A DNA stretch of 64,000 nucleotides from Mycolicibacterium novocastrense (GTDB lineage Bacteria > Actinomycetota > Actinomycetes > Mycobacteriales > Mycobacteriaceae). Made by a program: the position numbers and the translations under genes. This document shows, one piece after another, positions 50,793-59,379 of this stretch. Positions within the stretch are counted from its first letter, which is position 1, and each line of letters starts with the position of its first letter. Location of the stretch: assembly GCF_001570485.1 (NCBI RefSeq), contig NZ_BCTA01000072.1, forward strand, positions 1 to 64,000, in the 5' to 3' direction. Under the pieces are notes generated by a model. It was not told where the DNA came from and did no database searches. It saw only the letters and a program-made list of their open reading frames with translations.

Positions 50793-52097
50793 ATGAGTGC
50801 CATGACAGACATCGCCCTCGAGTGTGACACCCCCGAACGGATGCGATTCGACTCCCGGCCGAACGCCGCGACCCTGGCCCGCGAAGCCTGCGTCCCGGTT
50901 CTGGACGTCGTGATCCCGGTGTACAACGAGCAGGACGACCTAGGCCCCTCGGTGCACCGGCTGCACAGGCACCTGCGCGAGCACTTCCCGTTCCCCGCAC
51001 GGATCACGATCGCTGACAACGCCAGCTGCGACGACACACCGCGGGTCGCAACCGAACTGGCCGCCGAGCTAAGCGATGTGCGGGTGGTACGGCTCGAAGA
51101 GAAGGGACGGGGTCGCGCACTGCGCGCCGTGTGGTCGGAATCGGACGCGTCGGTGCTGGCCTACATGGACGTCGACCTGTCGACCGATCTCAATGCCCTG
51201 GCCCCGTTGGTGGCGCCGCTGATCTCCGGGCACTCCGATTTGGCGATCGGGACACGCCTGAGCCGCGGTGCCCGGGTCGTGCGCGGCGCCAAGCGCGAAG
51301 TCATCTCGCGTTGCTACAACTTGATCCTGAAGTCCACTCTGGCGTCGAAGTTCTCCGACGCACAGTGCGGTTTCAAAGCGATCCGCGCCGACGTCGCGCG
51401 TCTGCTGCTGCCACATGTCGCCGACACCGGATGGTTCTTCGACACCGAACTGCTGGTGCTCGCCGAGCGCAGCGGGCTGCGCATCCACGAGGTGCCCGTC
51501 GACTGGGTGGACGACCCGGACAGCCGCGTCGACATCATCGCCACCGCCACCGCCGACCTGAGAGGAATCCGACGATTGCTGCGGGGATTCGCCAACGGCT
51601 CGATTCCGGTGTACGACATCGCCGCCCAACTCGGCTCGAGGAGATCCGCGGTCCCGGGGTCGCTGTTTCGTCAAGTCGTGCGCTTCGGCGCGGTCGGCAT
51701 CGTCTCGACCGCGGCGTACGTCGTGCTGTTCATGCTCATGCAGGGCTGGCTCGGGGCGCAGGCGGCGAACCTGATCGCGCTGCTGACCACCGCCGTAGCC
51801 AACACGGCGGCCAATCGCCGGTTCACCTTCGGTATCGGAGGGTTCACGAACGTGACCCGACACCACCTCGAGGGGTTGATCGTGTTCGGGATCGCGCTCG
51901 GTATCACCAGCGGATCCCTCGCCGCGTTGCACCTGCTGGTCGCCCATCCCCACCATTTGGTGGAGTTGGCAGTGTTGGTGCTGGCCAACCTGGTGGCCAC
52001 CGCGGCGCGGTTTGTGTTGCTGCGCGGTTGGGTGTTCCATCCCAACAGGGGCCGAAAGATGCGAAAGAGCGGCAACAGCAAGGAAACCCGGCGATGA
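50793..52097 (+). CDS. Fused GT2 glycosyltransferase with GtrA membrane domain
   Basis: Bifunctional protein of 434 residues. The N-terminal GT-A domain (about 35-270) has VVIPVYNEQDDLG, DNASCDDTP and the DVD metal site in AYMDVDLSTD. The C-terminal GtrA domain (about 290-420) has four helices, including RRFTFGIGGFTNVTRHH. DPM1-like GT2 enzymes make polyprenyl-phosphate sugars and GtrA proteins flip them, so it would supply the lipid-linked donor for the two flanking GT39 enzymes. It is 47 bases after the first GT39 gene and overlaps the second by 4 bases (ATGA). Alternative ATG at 50802. Confidence 0.87.
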   Translation: MSAMTDIALECDTPERMRFDSRPNAATLAREACVPVLDVVIPVYNEQDDLGPSVHRLHRHLREHFPFPARITIADNASCDDTPRVATELAAELSDVRVVRLEEKGRGRALRAVWSESDASVLAYMDVDLSTDLNALAPLVAPLISGHSDLAIGTRLSRGARVVRGAKREVISRCYNLILKSTLASKFSDAQCGFKAIRADVARLLLPHVADTGWFFDTELLVLAERSGLRIHEVPVDWVDDPDSRVDIIATATADLRGIRRLLRGFANGSIPVYDIAAQLGSRRSAVPGSLFRQVVRFGAVGIVSTAAYVVLFMLMQGWLGAQAANLIALLTTAVANTAANRRFTFGIGGFTNVTRHHLEGLIVFGIALGITSGSLAALHLLVAHPHHLVELAVLVLANLVATAARFVLLRGWVFHPNRGRKMRKSGNSKETRR

Positions 52098-53992
52098 CGA
52101 TCACGCAGACATTCCCGCGGCTGGCCTCGACGTCCGAGGTAGCGGCAGATCGGGGCGAGCCGCGCTGGACCCGCCCGGCGCTGATTGCGCTGCTGCTGGC
52201 CAGCGCGGTGCTGTACCTGTGGGGCCTCGGTGCGAACGGATGGGCCAACGACTATTACGCGGCGGCGGCCCAAGCCGGCACGCAGGACTGGAAAGCCTGG
52301 CTGTTCGGTTCGCTGGACTCGGGTAACGCCATCACGGTGGACAAGCCGCCGGCCGCGCTGTGGGTGATGGCGTTGTCCGGGAGGCTGTTCGGTTTCAGCG
52401 CGTTCACCATGCTGCTACCGCAAGCATTGATGGGCGTCGGTTCGGTCGCGGTGCTGTACGCCGCCGTGCGCAGAGCAAGTGATCCCGTCGCGGGCGTGAT
52501 CGCCGCCGCCGCACTGGCGGTCACGCCCGTCGCGGCGCTGATGTTCCGCTTCAACAATCCGGACGCGCTGCTGGTGCTGCTGATGGTGGTGGCCGCCTAC
52601 TGCGTGGTGCGGGCGACCGAGACCGCGAGCACTCGGTGGATGGCGTTGGCGGGCTGCGCACTCGGGTTCGCGTTCCTGACCAAGATGCTGCAGGCGTTCC
52701 TCGTCGTGCCGGGTCTGGCGCTGGCGTTTGTGATCGCCGCGCCGGTCGGGATGTGGCGGCGCATCGGCAAGCTCGCAATCGGTGCGCTCGCGATGGTGGT
52801 CTCCGCCGGGTGGTACATCGCGCTGGTCGAATTGTGGCCGGCCCGGTCACGGCCCTACATCGGCGGGTCCACCGACAACAGCCTGTTGCAGCTCGCGTTG
52901 GGATACAACGGAATCGAACGCATCGCCGGCGGCGGCGGCCCGGGTGGCCCACCGCCGGCACCCGGTCCCGGGGGACCCGGCTTCGGGCACAACCTGTTCT
53001 TCGGTGGGGAACCGGGCGTCGGGAGGATGTTCGGTGAAGCCATGGGCGCCCAGGCCTCGTGGCTGCTGCCCGCGGCGCTGATCGGGTTGCTGGCCGGACT
53101 GTGGTTCACCCGCCACAGCCCGCGAACGTCGCCCCTGCGGGCCGCGCTCGTGATGTGGGGCGGCTGGCTGCTCGTGACCGGCGCCGTATTCAGCTTCATG
53201 GATGGCATCATCCACCCCTACTACACCGTCGCGCTGGCACCGGCGGTGGCGGCGCTAGTCGGCCTAGCGGCCAGCGAATTGTGGCGCGGCAAAGAGTTTC
53301 TCGCATCGCGCATGGTGTTGGGTGTTATGTCGGCAGTCACCGGTGTGTGGGTCTTCATCCTCCTGGACAGGACACCGCAGTGGTGGCCCGCGCTGCGCTG
53401 GGTGGTGCTCGTGGTCTCCGTCGTCGCCGCGGCGATGATGGTGGTCGGGGCACACCGGCTGGGACGGGCGGCCAAGGTCCTCGCGATCACCGCAGTGGTG
53501 GCCGGCCTGGCCGGCCCGGCCGCGTACACGCTTGCCACCGTCGGCAATACCCAGGCAGGGCCCATCCCCGTCGCCGGTCCGAGCGGCGGCCACGGGCCCG
53601 GCGCGGGCTTTGACGGACCGCGCGGTGCCCACGGCCCGCCCGGCGCGGCCGACGACAACCCCGCACTCGAGAACCTCCTGCGGACCGCTGGAACGCGGTG
53701 GGCGGCCGCGACCGTCGGCTCGATGTCTGCGGGCAGCCTCGAACTGGAGACGGGGGCATCGGTGATGTCCATCGGCGGTTTCAGCGGGTCCGACAACTCG
53801 CCGACGCTCGCGCAGTTCCAGGCGTACGTCGCGCGGGGGGAGGTCCGCTACTTCATCCCGGACGGCCACGGCGGCCCACCCCGCGGACACAACGAGAGCG
53901 CCACCGCGATCGCCACGTGGGTGCAGAAGACGTTCACCCCCATTGCCGTGGGCGGAACCACGGTGTACGACCTGTACGTGCCGGTGGACTGA
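52094..53992 (+). CDS. GT39/ArnT-type membrane glycosyltransferase, second copy
   Basis: GT-C enzyme of 632 residues, collinear with the paralogue at 48889 (shared SSRPYIGGS/RSRPYIGGS, NNPDALLVLL, KMLQAFLV and GWAN motifs). A Gly/Pro-rich insertion of about 27 residues (near 280-305, in the loop after GYNGIERIAG) is nearly absent in the first copy. The C-terminal soluble domain (about 490-632) again has a Gly/Pro-rich linker before it. Coupled to the GT2-GtrA gene (ATGA overlap) and followed by a strong terminator, it ends the cluster. Confidence 0.85.
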   Translation: MTITQTFPRLASTSEVAADRGEPRWTRPALIALLLASAVLYLWGLGANGWANDYYAAAAQAGTQDWKAWLFGSLDSGNAITVDKPPAALWVMALSGRLFGFSAFTMLLPQALMGVGSVAVLYAAVRRASDPVAGVIAAAALAVTPVAALMFRFNNPDALLVLLMVVAAYCVVRATETASTRWMALAGCALGFAFLTKMLQAFLVVPGLALAFVIAAPVGMWRRIGKLAIGALAMVVSAGWYIALVELWPARSRPYIGGSTDNSLLQLALGYNGIERIAGGGGPGGPPPAPGPGGPGFGHNLFFGGEPGVGRMFGEAMGAQASWLLPAALIGLLAGLWFTRHSPRTSPLRAALVMWGGWLLVTGAVFSFMDGIIHPYYTVALAPAVAALVGLAASELWRGKEFLASRMVLGVMSAVTGVWVFILLDRTPQWWPALRWVVLVVSVVAAAMMVVGAHRLGRAAKVLAITAVVAGLAGPAAYTLATVGNTQAGPIPVAGPSGGHGPGAGFDGPRGAHGPPGAADDNPALENLLRTAGTRWAAATVGSMSAGSLELETGASVMSIGGFSGSDNSPTLAQFQAYVARGEVRYFIPDGHGGPPRGHNESATAIATWVQKTFTPIAVGGTTVYDLYVPVD

Positions 53993-54009
53993 GGAAGATG
54001 TATCCGGCC

Positions 54010-54045
54010 GACGGCCGCCCTGTGCCCCTGGACGGGGCGGCCGTC
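54010..54045 (+). terminator. Rho-independent-type terminator after the glycosyltransferase cluster
   Basis: GACGGCCGCCC (54010-54020) pairs perfectly with GGGCGGCCGTC (54035-54045), 11 bp, across a 14-base loop, starting 17 bases after the stop codon. It is followed by CATATTTG, a short T-containing tail. This cleanly ends the trc/GT39 unit before canA. Confidence 0.75.
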
Positions 54046-54108
54046 CATATTTGATCGGCGTGATTTTCTTGCCGCGCGAACCACGCCGGGTTGGCTATGG
54101 TCGACGGC

Positions 54109-54600
54109 GTGTCCGTGACCGACGAATATCTGAAGAACAACGAGGAGTACGCGAAGACGTTCTCCGGTCCGCTGCCGCTGCCGCCGAGCAAGCACGTCGC
54201 GGTGGTGGCGTGCATGGACGCCCGTCGCGACGTCTACCGGATTCTCGGTCTGGGCGACGGCGAGGCGCACGTCATCCGCAACGCCGGCGGCGTCATCACC
54301 GACGACGAGATCCGCTCCTTGGCCATCAGCCAGCGACTGCTCGGCACCAAGGAGATCATCCTGATTCACCACACCGACTGCGGCATGCTGACCTTCACCG
54401 ACGACGGGTTCAAGCAGCAGATCCAGGATGAGATCGGCATCAAACCCGAGTGGGCGGCCGAGTCGTTCATCGACTTGGAGGTGGACGTGCGGCAGTCGCT
54501 GAGGCGGATCGAGGCGAGCCCGTTCGTCACCAAGCACGAGTCGCTGCGGGGCTTCATCTTCGACGTCGCCACCGGCCGGCTGACCGAGGTCACCCTCTAA
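54109..54600 (+). CDS. canA: Beta-carbonic anhydrase (Rv1284 orthologue)
   Basis: Zinc enzyme of 163 residues interconverting CO2 and bicarbonate. Zn ligands are Cys 35 (ACMDAR), His 88 and Cys 91 (IHHTDCG), with the Asp 37/Arg 39 dyad. The GTG at 54109 gives exactly the length of M. tuberculosis Rv1284 and follows a TATGGT element by 7 bases (leaderless). The region 54601-54688 after it is GC-rich with a short inverted motif (CGAGCGC/GCGCTCG). It lies upstream of the cys operon as in M. tuberculosis. Confidence 0.94.
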   Translation: MSVTDEYLKNNEEYAKTFSGPLPLPPSKHVAVVACMDARRDVYRILGLGDGEAHVIRNAGGVITDDEIRSLAISQRLLGTKEIILIHHTDCGMLTFTDDGFKQQIQDEIGIKPEWAAESFIDLEVDVRQSLRRIEASPFVTKHESLRGFIFDVATGRLTEVTL

Positions 54601-54688
54601 CTCCCTTGCGGCGCGAGCGCCCGTGTCTGCGCACGACGCGCCGCGAAATTCCGGCACTTTGCGCGCGCTCGACGCCCGCGAGTGTGCG

Positions 54689-55114
54689 CTAACCGACTTT
54701 GTAGGTTGCGATCGCCTTCGCCACGGCATCACCGTCGGCGGTCACGACGTCGACCTCGCAGTTCACCAACGTCCTGCCACGGCGCAGCACCCGCCCGATC
54801 GCGACCAGGTCACACGCTCGGGCGGGTGCCAGGAACTGCATCGACATCGATGTGGTGACCCCGCGCAGTGACTCCGGCACCGCGGCCCGCGACCACGCCG
54901 CGGCCATCACCGCAACGTCGGCCAACGCCGCGATCGCACCGCCGTGCACCATGTCGCCGACCGTCACGTTCGACGCGTCCCACGGCAGGCGCAACCGGAC
55001 CTCGTCGCCGTCGAGTCGCTCGGCGACGATGCCGAGTTTGGCGACGAATGGGGACTGCGGAATGAAAAGCGCCATGACATCGGCACCCGATCGGGGCGGG
55101 GAAGTGGTGGTCAT
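54689..55114 (-). CDS. PaaI-family hotdog thioesterase
   Basis: Acyl-CoA thioesterase-type protein of 141 residues. The single hotdog domain has HGGAIAALADVAVMAA (about 60-75), and the family nucleophile region SMQFLAPARA follows (about 98-107). The ATG at 55114 is chosen; upstream extension adds unconserved Arg-rich sequence. It is convergent with canA and divergent from cysD. The substrate is unknown (phenylacetyl-CoA type or other acyl-CoA). Confidence 0.82.
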   Translation of the reverse strand: MTTTSPPRSGADVMALFIPQSPFVAKLGIVAERLDGDEVRLRLPWDASNVTVGDMVHGGAIAALADVAVMAAAWSRAAVPESLRGVTTSMSMQFLAPARACDLVAIGRVLRRGRTLVNCEVDVVTADGDAVAKAIATYKVG

Positions 55115-55265
55115 GGGTCGAGTATCGGCACGGCGCGACATGAGGCAACTACCTCGCGGGTAAGTGCTGAGCGCACGTTCGCGGCGCCTCGAGCGTGCGC
55201 AAGCCGTCGAATTCTGGCGGCATGTCGTGTGCAAACACGCACCGTCGCGCAGAAAGCGACGGGCG

Positions 55266-55295
55266 TTGACACCCCGGGCGACAGCGGTGTCTAAT
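55266..55295 (+). promoter_or_regulatory. Promoter of the cysD-cysNC-cysQ-rrf2 operon
   Basis: A perfect -35 TTGACA (55266-55271) is followed after 18 bases by TCTAAT (55290-55295), five of six matches to TATAAT. Transcription would start near 55302, giving a leader of about 43 bases that contains the inverted repeat at 55300-55326 and the GAGGA ribosome site before cysD. Confidence 0.62.
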
Positions 55296-55299
55296 ACCG

Positions 55300-55326
55300 G
55301 GTAATGATCGTAAATATGGTCATTCC
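55300..55326. promoter_or_regulatory. Candidate operator in the cysD leader
   Basis: GGTAATGA (55300-55307) and TCATTCC (55320-55326) form an imperfect inverted repeat in an AT-rich stretch just downstream of the promoter. This is a natural site for the Rrf2-family regulator encoded at the end of the same operon. Confidence 0.42.
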
Positions 55327-55344
55327 TACCAACTTTACGAGGAA

Positions 55345-56274
55345 ATGATGACGGCCACCACCGAACAAGTCCATGCCGGGCGCTACGAACTCAGCCATCT
55401 GAGGTCCCTGGAAGCCGAGGCCATTCACATCATCCGCGAGGTCGCCGCGGAGTTCGAGCGGCCCGTGCTGCTGTTCTCCGGCGGCAAGGACTCCATCGTG
55501 ATGCTGCATCTGGCGCTCAAGGCGTTCCGCCCGGGCCGGCTGCCATTCCCGGTGATGCACGTCGACACGGGCCACAACTTCGACGAGGTTCTGCAGACCC
55601 GTGACGAGCTCGTCGAGGAGTTCGGCGTCCGGCTGGTCGTGGCCAAGGTGCAGGACGACATCGACGCCGGGCGCGTGGTCGAGACGATCCCGTCGCGCAA
55701 CCCGCTGCAGACGGTGACCCTGCTGCGCGCGATCCGCGAGAACAAGTTCGACGCCGCGTTCGGCGGTGCTCGCCGCGACGAGGAGAAGGCACGCGCCAAG
55801 GAACGGGTGTTCTCCTTCCGCGACGAGTTCGGCCAATGGGATCCGAAGGCCCAGCGGCCCGAGCTGTGGAACCTCTACAACGGCCGCCACCACAAGGGCG
55901 AGCACATCCGCGTGTTCCCCCTGTCGAACTGGACCGAATTCGACATCTGGTCCTACATCGGCGCCGAGAAGATCAAGTTGCCGTCGATCTACTACGCCCA
56001 CCGCCGCAAGGTGTTCGAGCGCGACGGCATGCTGCTGGCCGTACACAAGTACCTACAGCCGCGCAAGGACGAGCAGATCATCGAGAAGACCGTGCGGTTC
56101 CGCACCGTCGGCGACGTCACCTGCACCGGCTGCGTGGAGTCGCACGCCGCAACGGTTTCCGAGGTGATCGCCGAGACGGCGGTCTCACGGCTCACCGAAC
56201 GCGGTGCCACCCGCGCCGACGACCGCATCTCCGAGGCCGGAATGGAAGACCGCAAGCGGGAGGGGTATTTCTGA
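55345..56274 (+). CDS. cysD: Sulfate adenylyltransferase subunit 2, CysD
   Basis: ATP sulfurylase catalytic subunit of 309 residues that forms adenylyl sulfate (APS) from sulfate and ATP. The PP-loop SGGKDS is at about 44-49, with VDTGHNFDEVLQTRDEL (about 73-89) and the C-terminal CTGCVES. Tandem ATGs at 55345 and 55348; a GAGGA ribosome site precedes them. It overlaps cysNC by one base (TGATG). The GTPase activity of CysN drives the reaction. Orthologue of M. tuberculosis Rv1285. Confidence 0.95.
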   Translation: MMTATTEQVHAGRYELSHLRSLEAEAIHIIREVAAEFERPVLLFSGGKDSIVMLHLALKAFRPGRLPFPVMHVDTGHNFDEVLQTRDELVEEFGVRLVVAKVQDDIDAGRVVETIPSRNPLQTVTLLRAIRENKFDAAFGGARRDEEKARAKERVFSFRDEFGQWDPKAQRPELWNLYNGRHHKGEHIRVFPLSNWTEFDIWSYIGAEKIKLPSIYYAHRRKVFERDGMLLAVHKYLQPRKDEQIIEKTVRFRTVGDVTCTGCVESHAATVSEVIAETAVSRLTERGATRADDRISEAGMEDRKREGYF

Positions 56275-58157
56275 TGACTCGCACCGCCGAACGCGGCGCC
56301 ACCACCCGGCCCGCCGCGACGCTGCTGCGGATCGCCACCGCCGGATCCGTCGACGACGGCAAGTCGACCCTGATCGGGCGGCTGCTCTTCGACTCCAAGG
56401 CCGTCATGGAAGACCAACTGGCCTCCGTCGAGCGGACTTCCAAGGAACGCGGTCACGACTACACGGATCTGGCGTTGGTGACCGACGGCCTGCGGGCCGA
56501 GCGTGAACAGGGCATCACGATCGACGTCGCGTACCGCTACTTCGCTACGCCCAAGCGCAAATTCATCATCGCCGACACTCCCGGCCACATTCAGTACACC
56601 CGCAACATGGTGACGGGAACCTCCACCGCGCAATTGGCGATCGTCCTGGTCGACGCGCGCCACGGGTTGCTCGAGCAGTCCCGCCGCCATGCGTTCCTGG
56701 CATCGCTGCTCGGCATCCGGCACATCGTCCTCGCCGTCAACAAGATGGACCTGATCGGCTGGGACAGAGAGCGGTTCGAGAAGATCCGCGACGATTTCCA
56801 CGACTTCGCCGCGCGCCTGGACATCCACGACGTGACGACGATTCCGCTGTCGGCGCTCAACGGAGACAACGTCGTCACCAAATCCGACAAGACGCCGTGG
56901 TACGAAGGTCCGCCGCTGCTGAGCCATCTCGAAGAGGTGTACATCGCCGGTGACCGCAACCTCGTCGACGTGCGGTTCCCGGTCCAGTATGTGATCCGCC
57001 CGCAGTCGCTGGAGCATCACGACCATCGCAGCTATGCGGGCACGGTCGCCAGCGGAGTGATGAAGGTCGGCGACGACGTCGTCGTGCTGCCCACCGGCCT
57101 GACGTCGCGGATCGCGGCGATCGAGGGGCCCAGCGGACCGATCGATGAGGCATTCCCCCCGATGGCGGTGGCGATCAGCCTCACCGACGACATCGACATC
57201 TCGCGCGGCGATCTCATCGCCCGGCCGAACAACCAACCGCGGGTGGCCCAGGAGTTCGACGCCACCGTCTGCTGGATGGCCGACGGCTCCGCCCTCGAAC
57301 CCGGCCGCGACTACGTCATCAAGCACACCACCCGCACCACGCGGACGCGGGTCACGGCGTTGGACTACCGCCTCGACGTCAACACGCTGCACCGGGACAA
57401 GGAAGTCACCGCGCTCAAACTCAATGAGCTGGGCCGTATCTCGCTGCGCACACAACAACCGTTGCTGCTCGACGAGTACAGCCGCAACGCCACCACCGGC
57501 TCGTTCATCCTGATCGACCCGAACACCAACGGCACGGTCGCCGCGGGCATGATCCTGCCGCAGGTGACCGCCCGCACCTCGAGCCCCAACACCGTCAGGC
57601 ACGAGTCGCTGTGCAAGGCCGAGGACCGGCTGAGCAAGGGCCGGACGGTGTGGTTCACCGGCCTGTCGGGCTCGGGCAAGTCGTCGGTGGCGATGCTCGT
57701 CGAGCAGAAGCTGATCGAAAAAGGCGTTCCCGCTTACGTTCTCGACGGCGACAACCTGCGTCACGGCCTCAACGCCGACCTCGGATTTTCGATGGCCGAC
57801 CGCGCCGAGAACCAGCGCAGGCTCGCTCATGTGGCCGCGATCCTCGCCGATTCCGGGCAGGTTGTGCTGGTGCCCGCGATCAGCCCGCTCGAGGAACACC
57901 GTGCCCTCGCGCGACAAGTGACCACCGAGGCCGGGCTCGACTTCTTCGAGGTGTTCTGCGACACCCCGCTGGAGGACTGCGAGCGACGCGATCCGAAAGG
58001 CTTGTACGCCAAGGCGCGCGCCGGGAAGATCACCCACTTCACCGGTATCGACAGCCCCTATCAACGGCCCAAGAACCCCGACCTGAGGTTGACGCCCGAC
58101 CGCGATCCCGAGGAGCTGGCTCAGATGGTGATCGATCTGCTGGAACGCGGGCAGTGA
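56274..58157 (+). CDS. cysN: Bifunctional CysNC: sulfate adenylyltransferase subunit 1 / APS kinase
   Basis: Fusion protein of 627 residues. The EF-Tu-like GTPase (about 15-240; GSVDDGKST, DTPGH, NKMD) and its beta-barrel domains (about 250-440) activate CysD. The C-terminal APS kinase (about 455-625; Walker A GLSGSGKSS near 463, DGDNLRHGL, and FEVFCDTPL) phosphorylates APS to PAPS. This CysN-CysC fusion is typical of mycobacteria (Rv1286). It overlaps cysD by one base and cysQ by four (GTGA), so the operon is tightly coupled. Confidence 0.95.
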   Translation: MTRTAERGATTRPAATLLRIATAGSVDDGKSTLIGRLLFDSKAVMEDQLASVERTSKERGHDYTDLALVTDGLRAEREQGITIDVAYRYFATPKRKFIIADTPGHIQYTRNMVTGTSTAQLAIVLVDARHGLLEQSRRHAFLASLLGIRHIVLAVNKMDLIGWDRERFEKIRDDFHDFAARLDIHDVTTIPLSALNGDNVVTKSDKTPWYEGPPLLSHLEEVYIAGDRNLVDVRFPVQYVIRPQSLEHHDHRSYAGTVASGVMKVGDDVVVLPTGLTSRIAAIEGPSGPIDEAFPPMAVAISLTDDIDISRGDLIARPNNQPRVAQEFDATVCWMADGSALEPGRDYVIKHTTRTTRTRVTALDYRLDVNTLHRDKEVTALKLNELGRISLRTQQPLLLDEYSRNATTGSFILIDPNTNGTVAAGMILPQVTARTSSPNTVRHESLCKAEDRLSKGRTVWFTGLSGSGKSSVAMLVEQKLIEKGVPAYVLDGDNLRHGLNADLGFSMADRAENQRRLAHVAAILADSGQVVLVPAISPLEEHRALARQVTTEAGLDFFEVFCDTPLEDCERRDPKGLYAKARAGKITHFTGIDSPYQRPKNPDLRLTPDRDPEELAQMVIDLLERGQ

Positions 58158-58885
58158 GCGATCACGAGCTCGCCGCGCGGCTGGCGACGGCGGCCGGAAG
58201 GCTCCTGCTCGACATCCGGCAAGAGCTCGCGGATGCCACACCACAGGAGCGAAAGGCTGCCGGGGACAAGCGGTCCCACGACTTGCTGACCGAGGCGCTG
58301 GCGGCTGAGCGGCCGGACGATGCGGTGCTGTCGGAGGAGGGCGCCGACGACCCTGTGCGCTTGACCGCCGAACGTGTCTGGATCGTCGACCCCCTCGACG
58401 GTACCCGGGAGTTCTCCGAACTCGGACGCGACGACTGGGCGGTGCACGTTGCGCTCTGGGCAGCAGGAGACCTGGTCGCCGGGGCGGTCGCGCTACCGGC
58501 GCAGGGCATCACGCTGGCCACCCCCACGGTCACCCCTCCGCCGGCGCAACCCGAAACCCCGCGAATCGTCGTGTCCCGCACCCGGCCGCCGGCGATCGCG
58601 CTCGCGGTGCGCGACGCGCTGGGCGGCACGTTGGTGGAGATGGGCTCGGCCGGAGCGAAGGTCGCCTCCGTCGTGCAGGGTCTCTCGGATGTGTACGTGC
58701 ACGCCGGAGGCCAGTACGAGTGGGACTCGGCGGCCCCGGTCGCCGTCGCCCGCGCCGCCGGACTGCACACCTCCCGCATCGACGGCTCGCCGCTGCGCTA
58801 CAACCGGCCCGATCCGCTGTTGCCCGACCTGGTGGTGTGCCGGCCCGAACTGGCCGAGGCCGTGCTCGCCGTCACGCGTGATTGA
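58154..58885 (+). CDS. cysQ: PAP/PAPS 3'-phosphatase CysQ
   Basis: Inositol-monophosphatase-fold enzyme of 243 residues that removes the 3'-phosphate of PAP or PAPS and so tunes sulfate assimilation. Metal-binding motifs are EEG (about 58-60), DPLDGTREFS (about 79-88) and WDSAAP (about 195). The GTG at 58154 overlaps the cysNC stop (GTGA). In M. tuberculosis cysQ (Rv2131c) is far from cysDNC; here it is within the operon. In-frame longer readings back into cysNC are out of the real frame and were not used. Confidence 0.88.
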   Translation: MSDHELAARLATAAGRLLLDIRQELADATPQERKAAGDKRSHDLLTEALAAERPDDAVLSEEGADDPVRLTAERVWIVDPLDGTREFSELGRDDWAVHVALWAAGDLVAGAVALPAQGITLATPTVTPPPAQPETPRIVVSRTRPPAIALAVRDALGGTLVEMGSAGAKVASVVQGLSDVYVHAGGQYEWDSAAPVAVARAAGLHTSRIDGSPLRYNRPDPLLPDLVVCRPELAEAVLAVTRD

Positions 58886-58893
58886 CTGAATCC

Positions 58894-59370
58894 ATGCGCA
58901 TGTCGGCCAAAGCGGAGTACGCCGTCCGCGCGATGGTGCAACTGGCCACCGCCGCCGACGGCGTCCTCGTCACCACCGACGACCTCGCCAAAGCACAGGG
59001 CATTCCGCCGCAGTTCCTCGTCGACATCCTGTCTGCGCTACGCACCGACCGCCTCGTGCGCAGCCACCGCGGCCGCGAGGGCGGCTACGAGTTGGCCCGC
59101 CCGGCGAAGGACATCAGCATCGCCGACGTGTTGCGCTGCATCGACGGACCCCTTGCCAGCGTCCGTGACATCGGTCTGGGGGACCTGCCCTATACGGGCC
59201 CGACGACGCCGCTGACCGACGTCTGGCGTGCGCTGCGCGCGAGCATGCGATCGGTGCTCGAACAGACCAGCGTCGCCGACGTGGCCGCCGATGCGCTGCC
59301 CAAGCACGTCCGCAAGCTCGCCGACGACTACCGCGATCAGGAGACCAAGCGCGGCCACTCGCTCAACTGA
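58894..59370 (+). CDS. Rrf2-family transcriptional regulator (Rv1287-like)
   Basis: Rrf2-family winged-helix regulator of 158 residues. The HTH is about 10-60 (MRMSAKAEYAVRAMVQL ... GIPPQFLVDILSALR) with the GREGGYELA wing. It has only one cysteine (LRCIDG), so it cannot bind an Fe-S cluster like IscR and resembles CymR-type sensors of cysteine metabolism. It is the last gene of the cys operon (8-base gap after cysQ) and probably regulates it through the repeat at 55300-55326. Orthologue of M. tuberculosis Rv1287. Confidence 0.87.
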   Translation: MRMSAKAEYAVRAMVQLATAADGVLVTTDDLAKAQGIPPQFLVDILSALRTDRLVRSHRGREGGYELARPAKDISIADVLRCIDGPLASVRDIGLGDLPYTGPTTPLTDVWRALRASMRSVLEQTSVADVAADALPKHVRKLADDYRDQETKRGHSLN

Positions 59371-59379
59371 TGACGCGGG

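Noticed and set aside
55992..58244. Minus-strand frame of 750 codons opposite cysNC
   Set aside because: CysNC has all GTPase and APS kinase motifs; the other frame has no domain.
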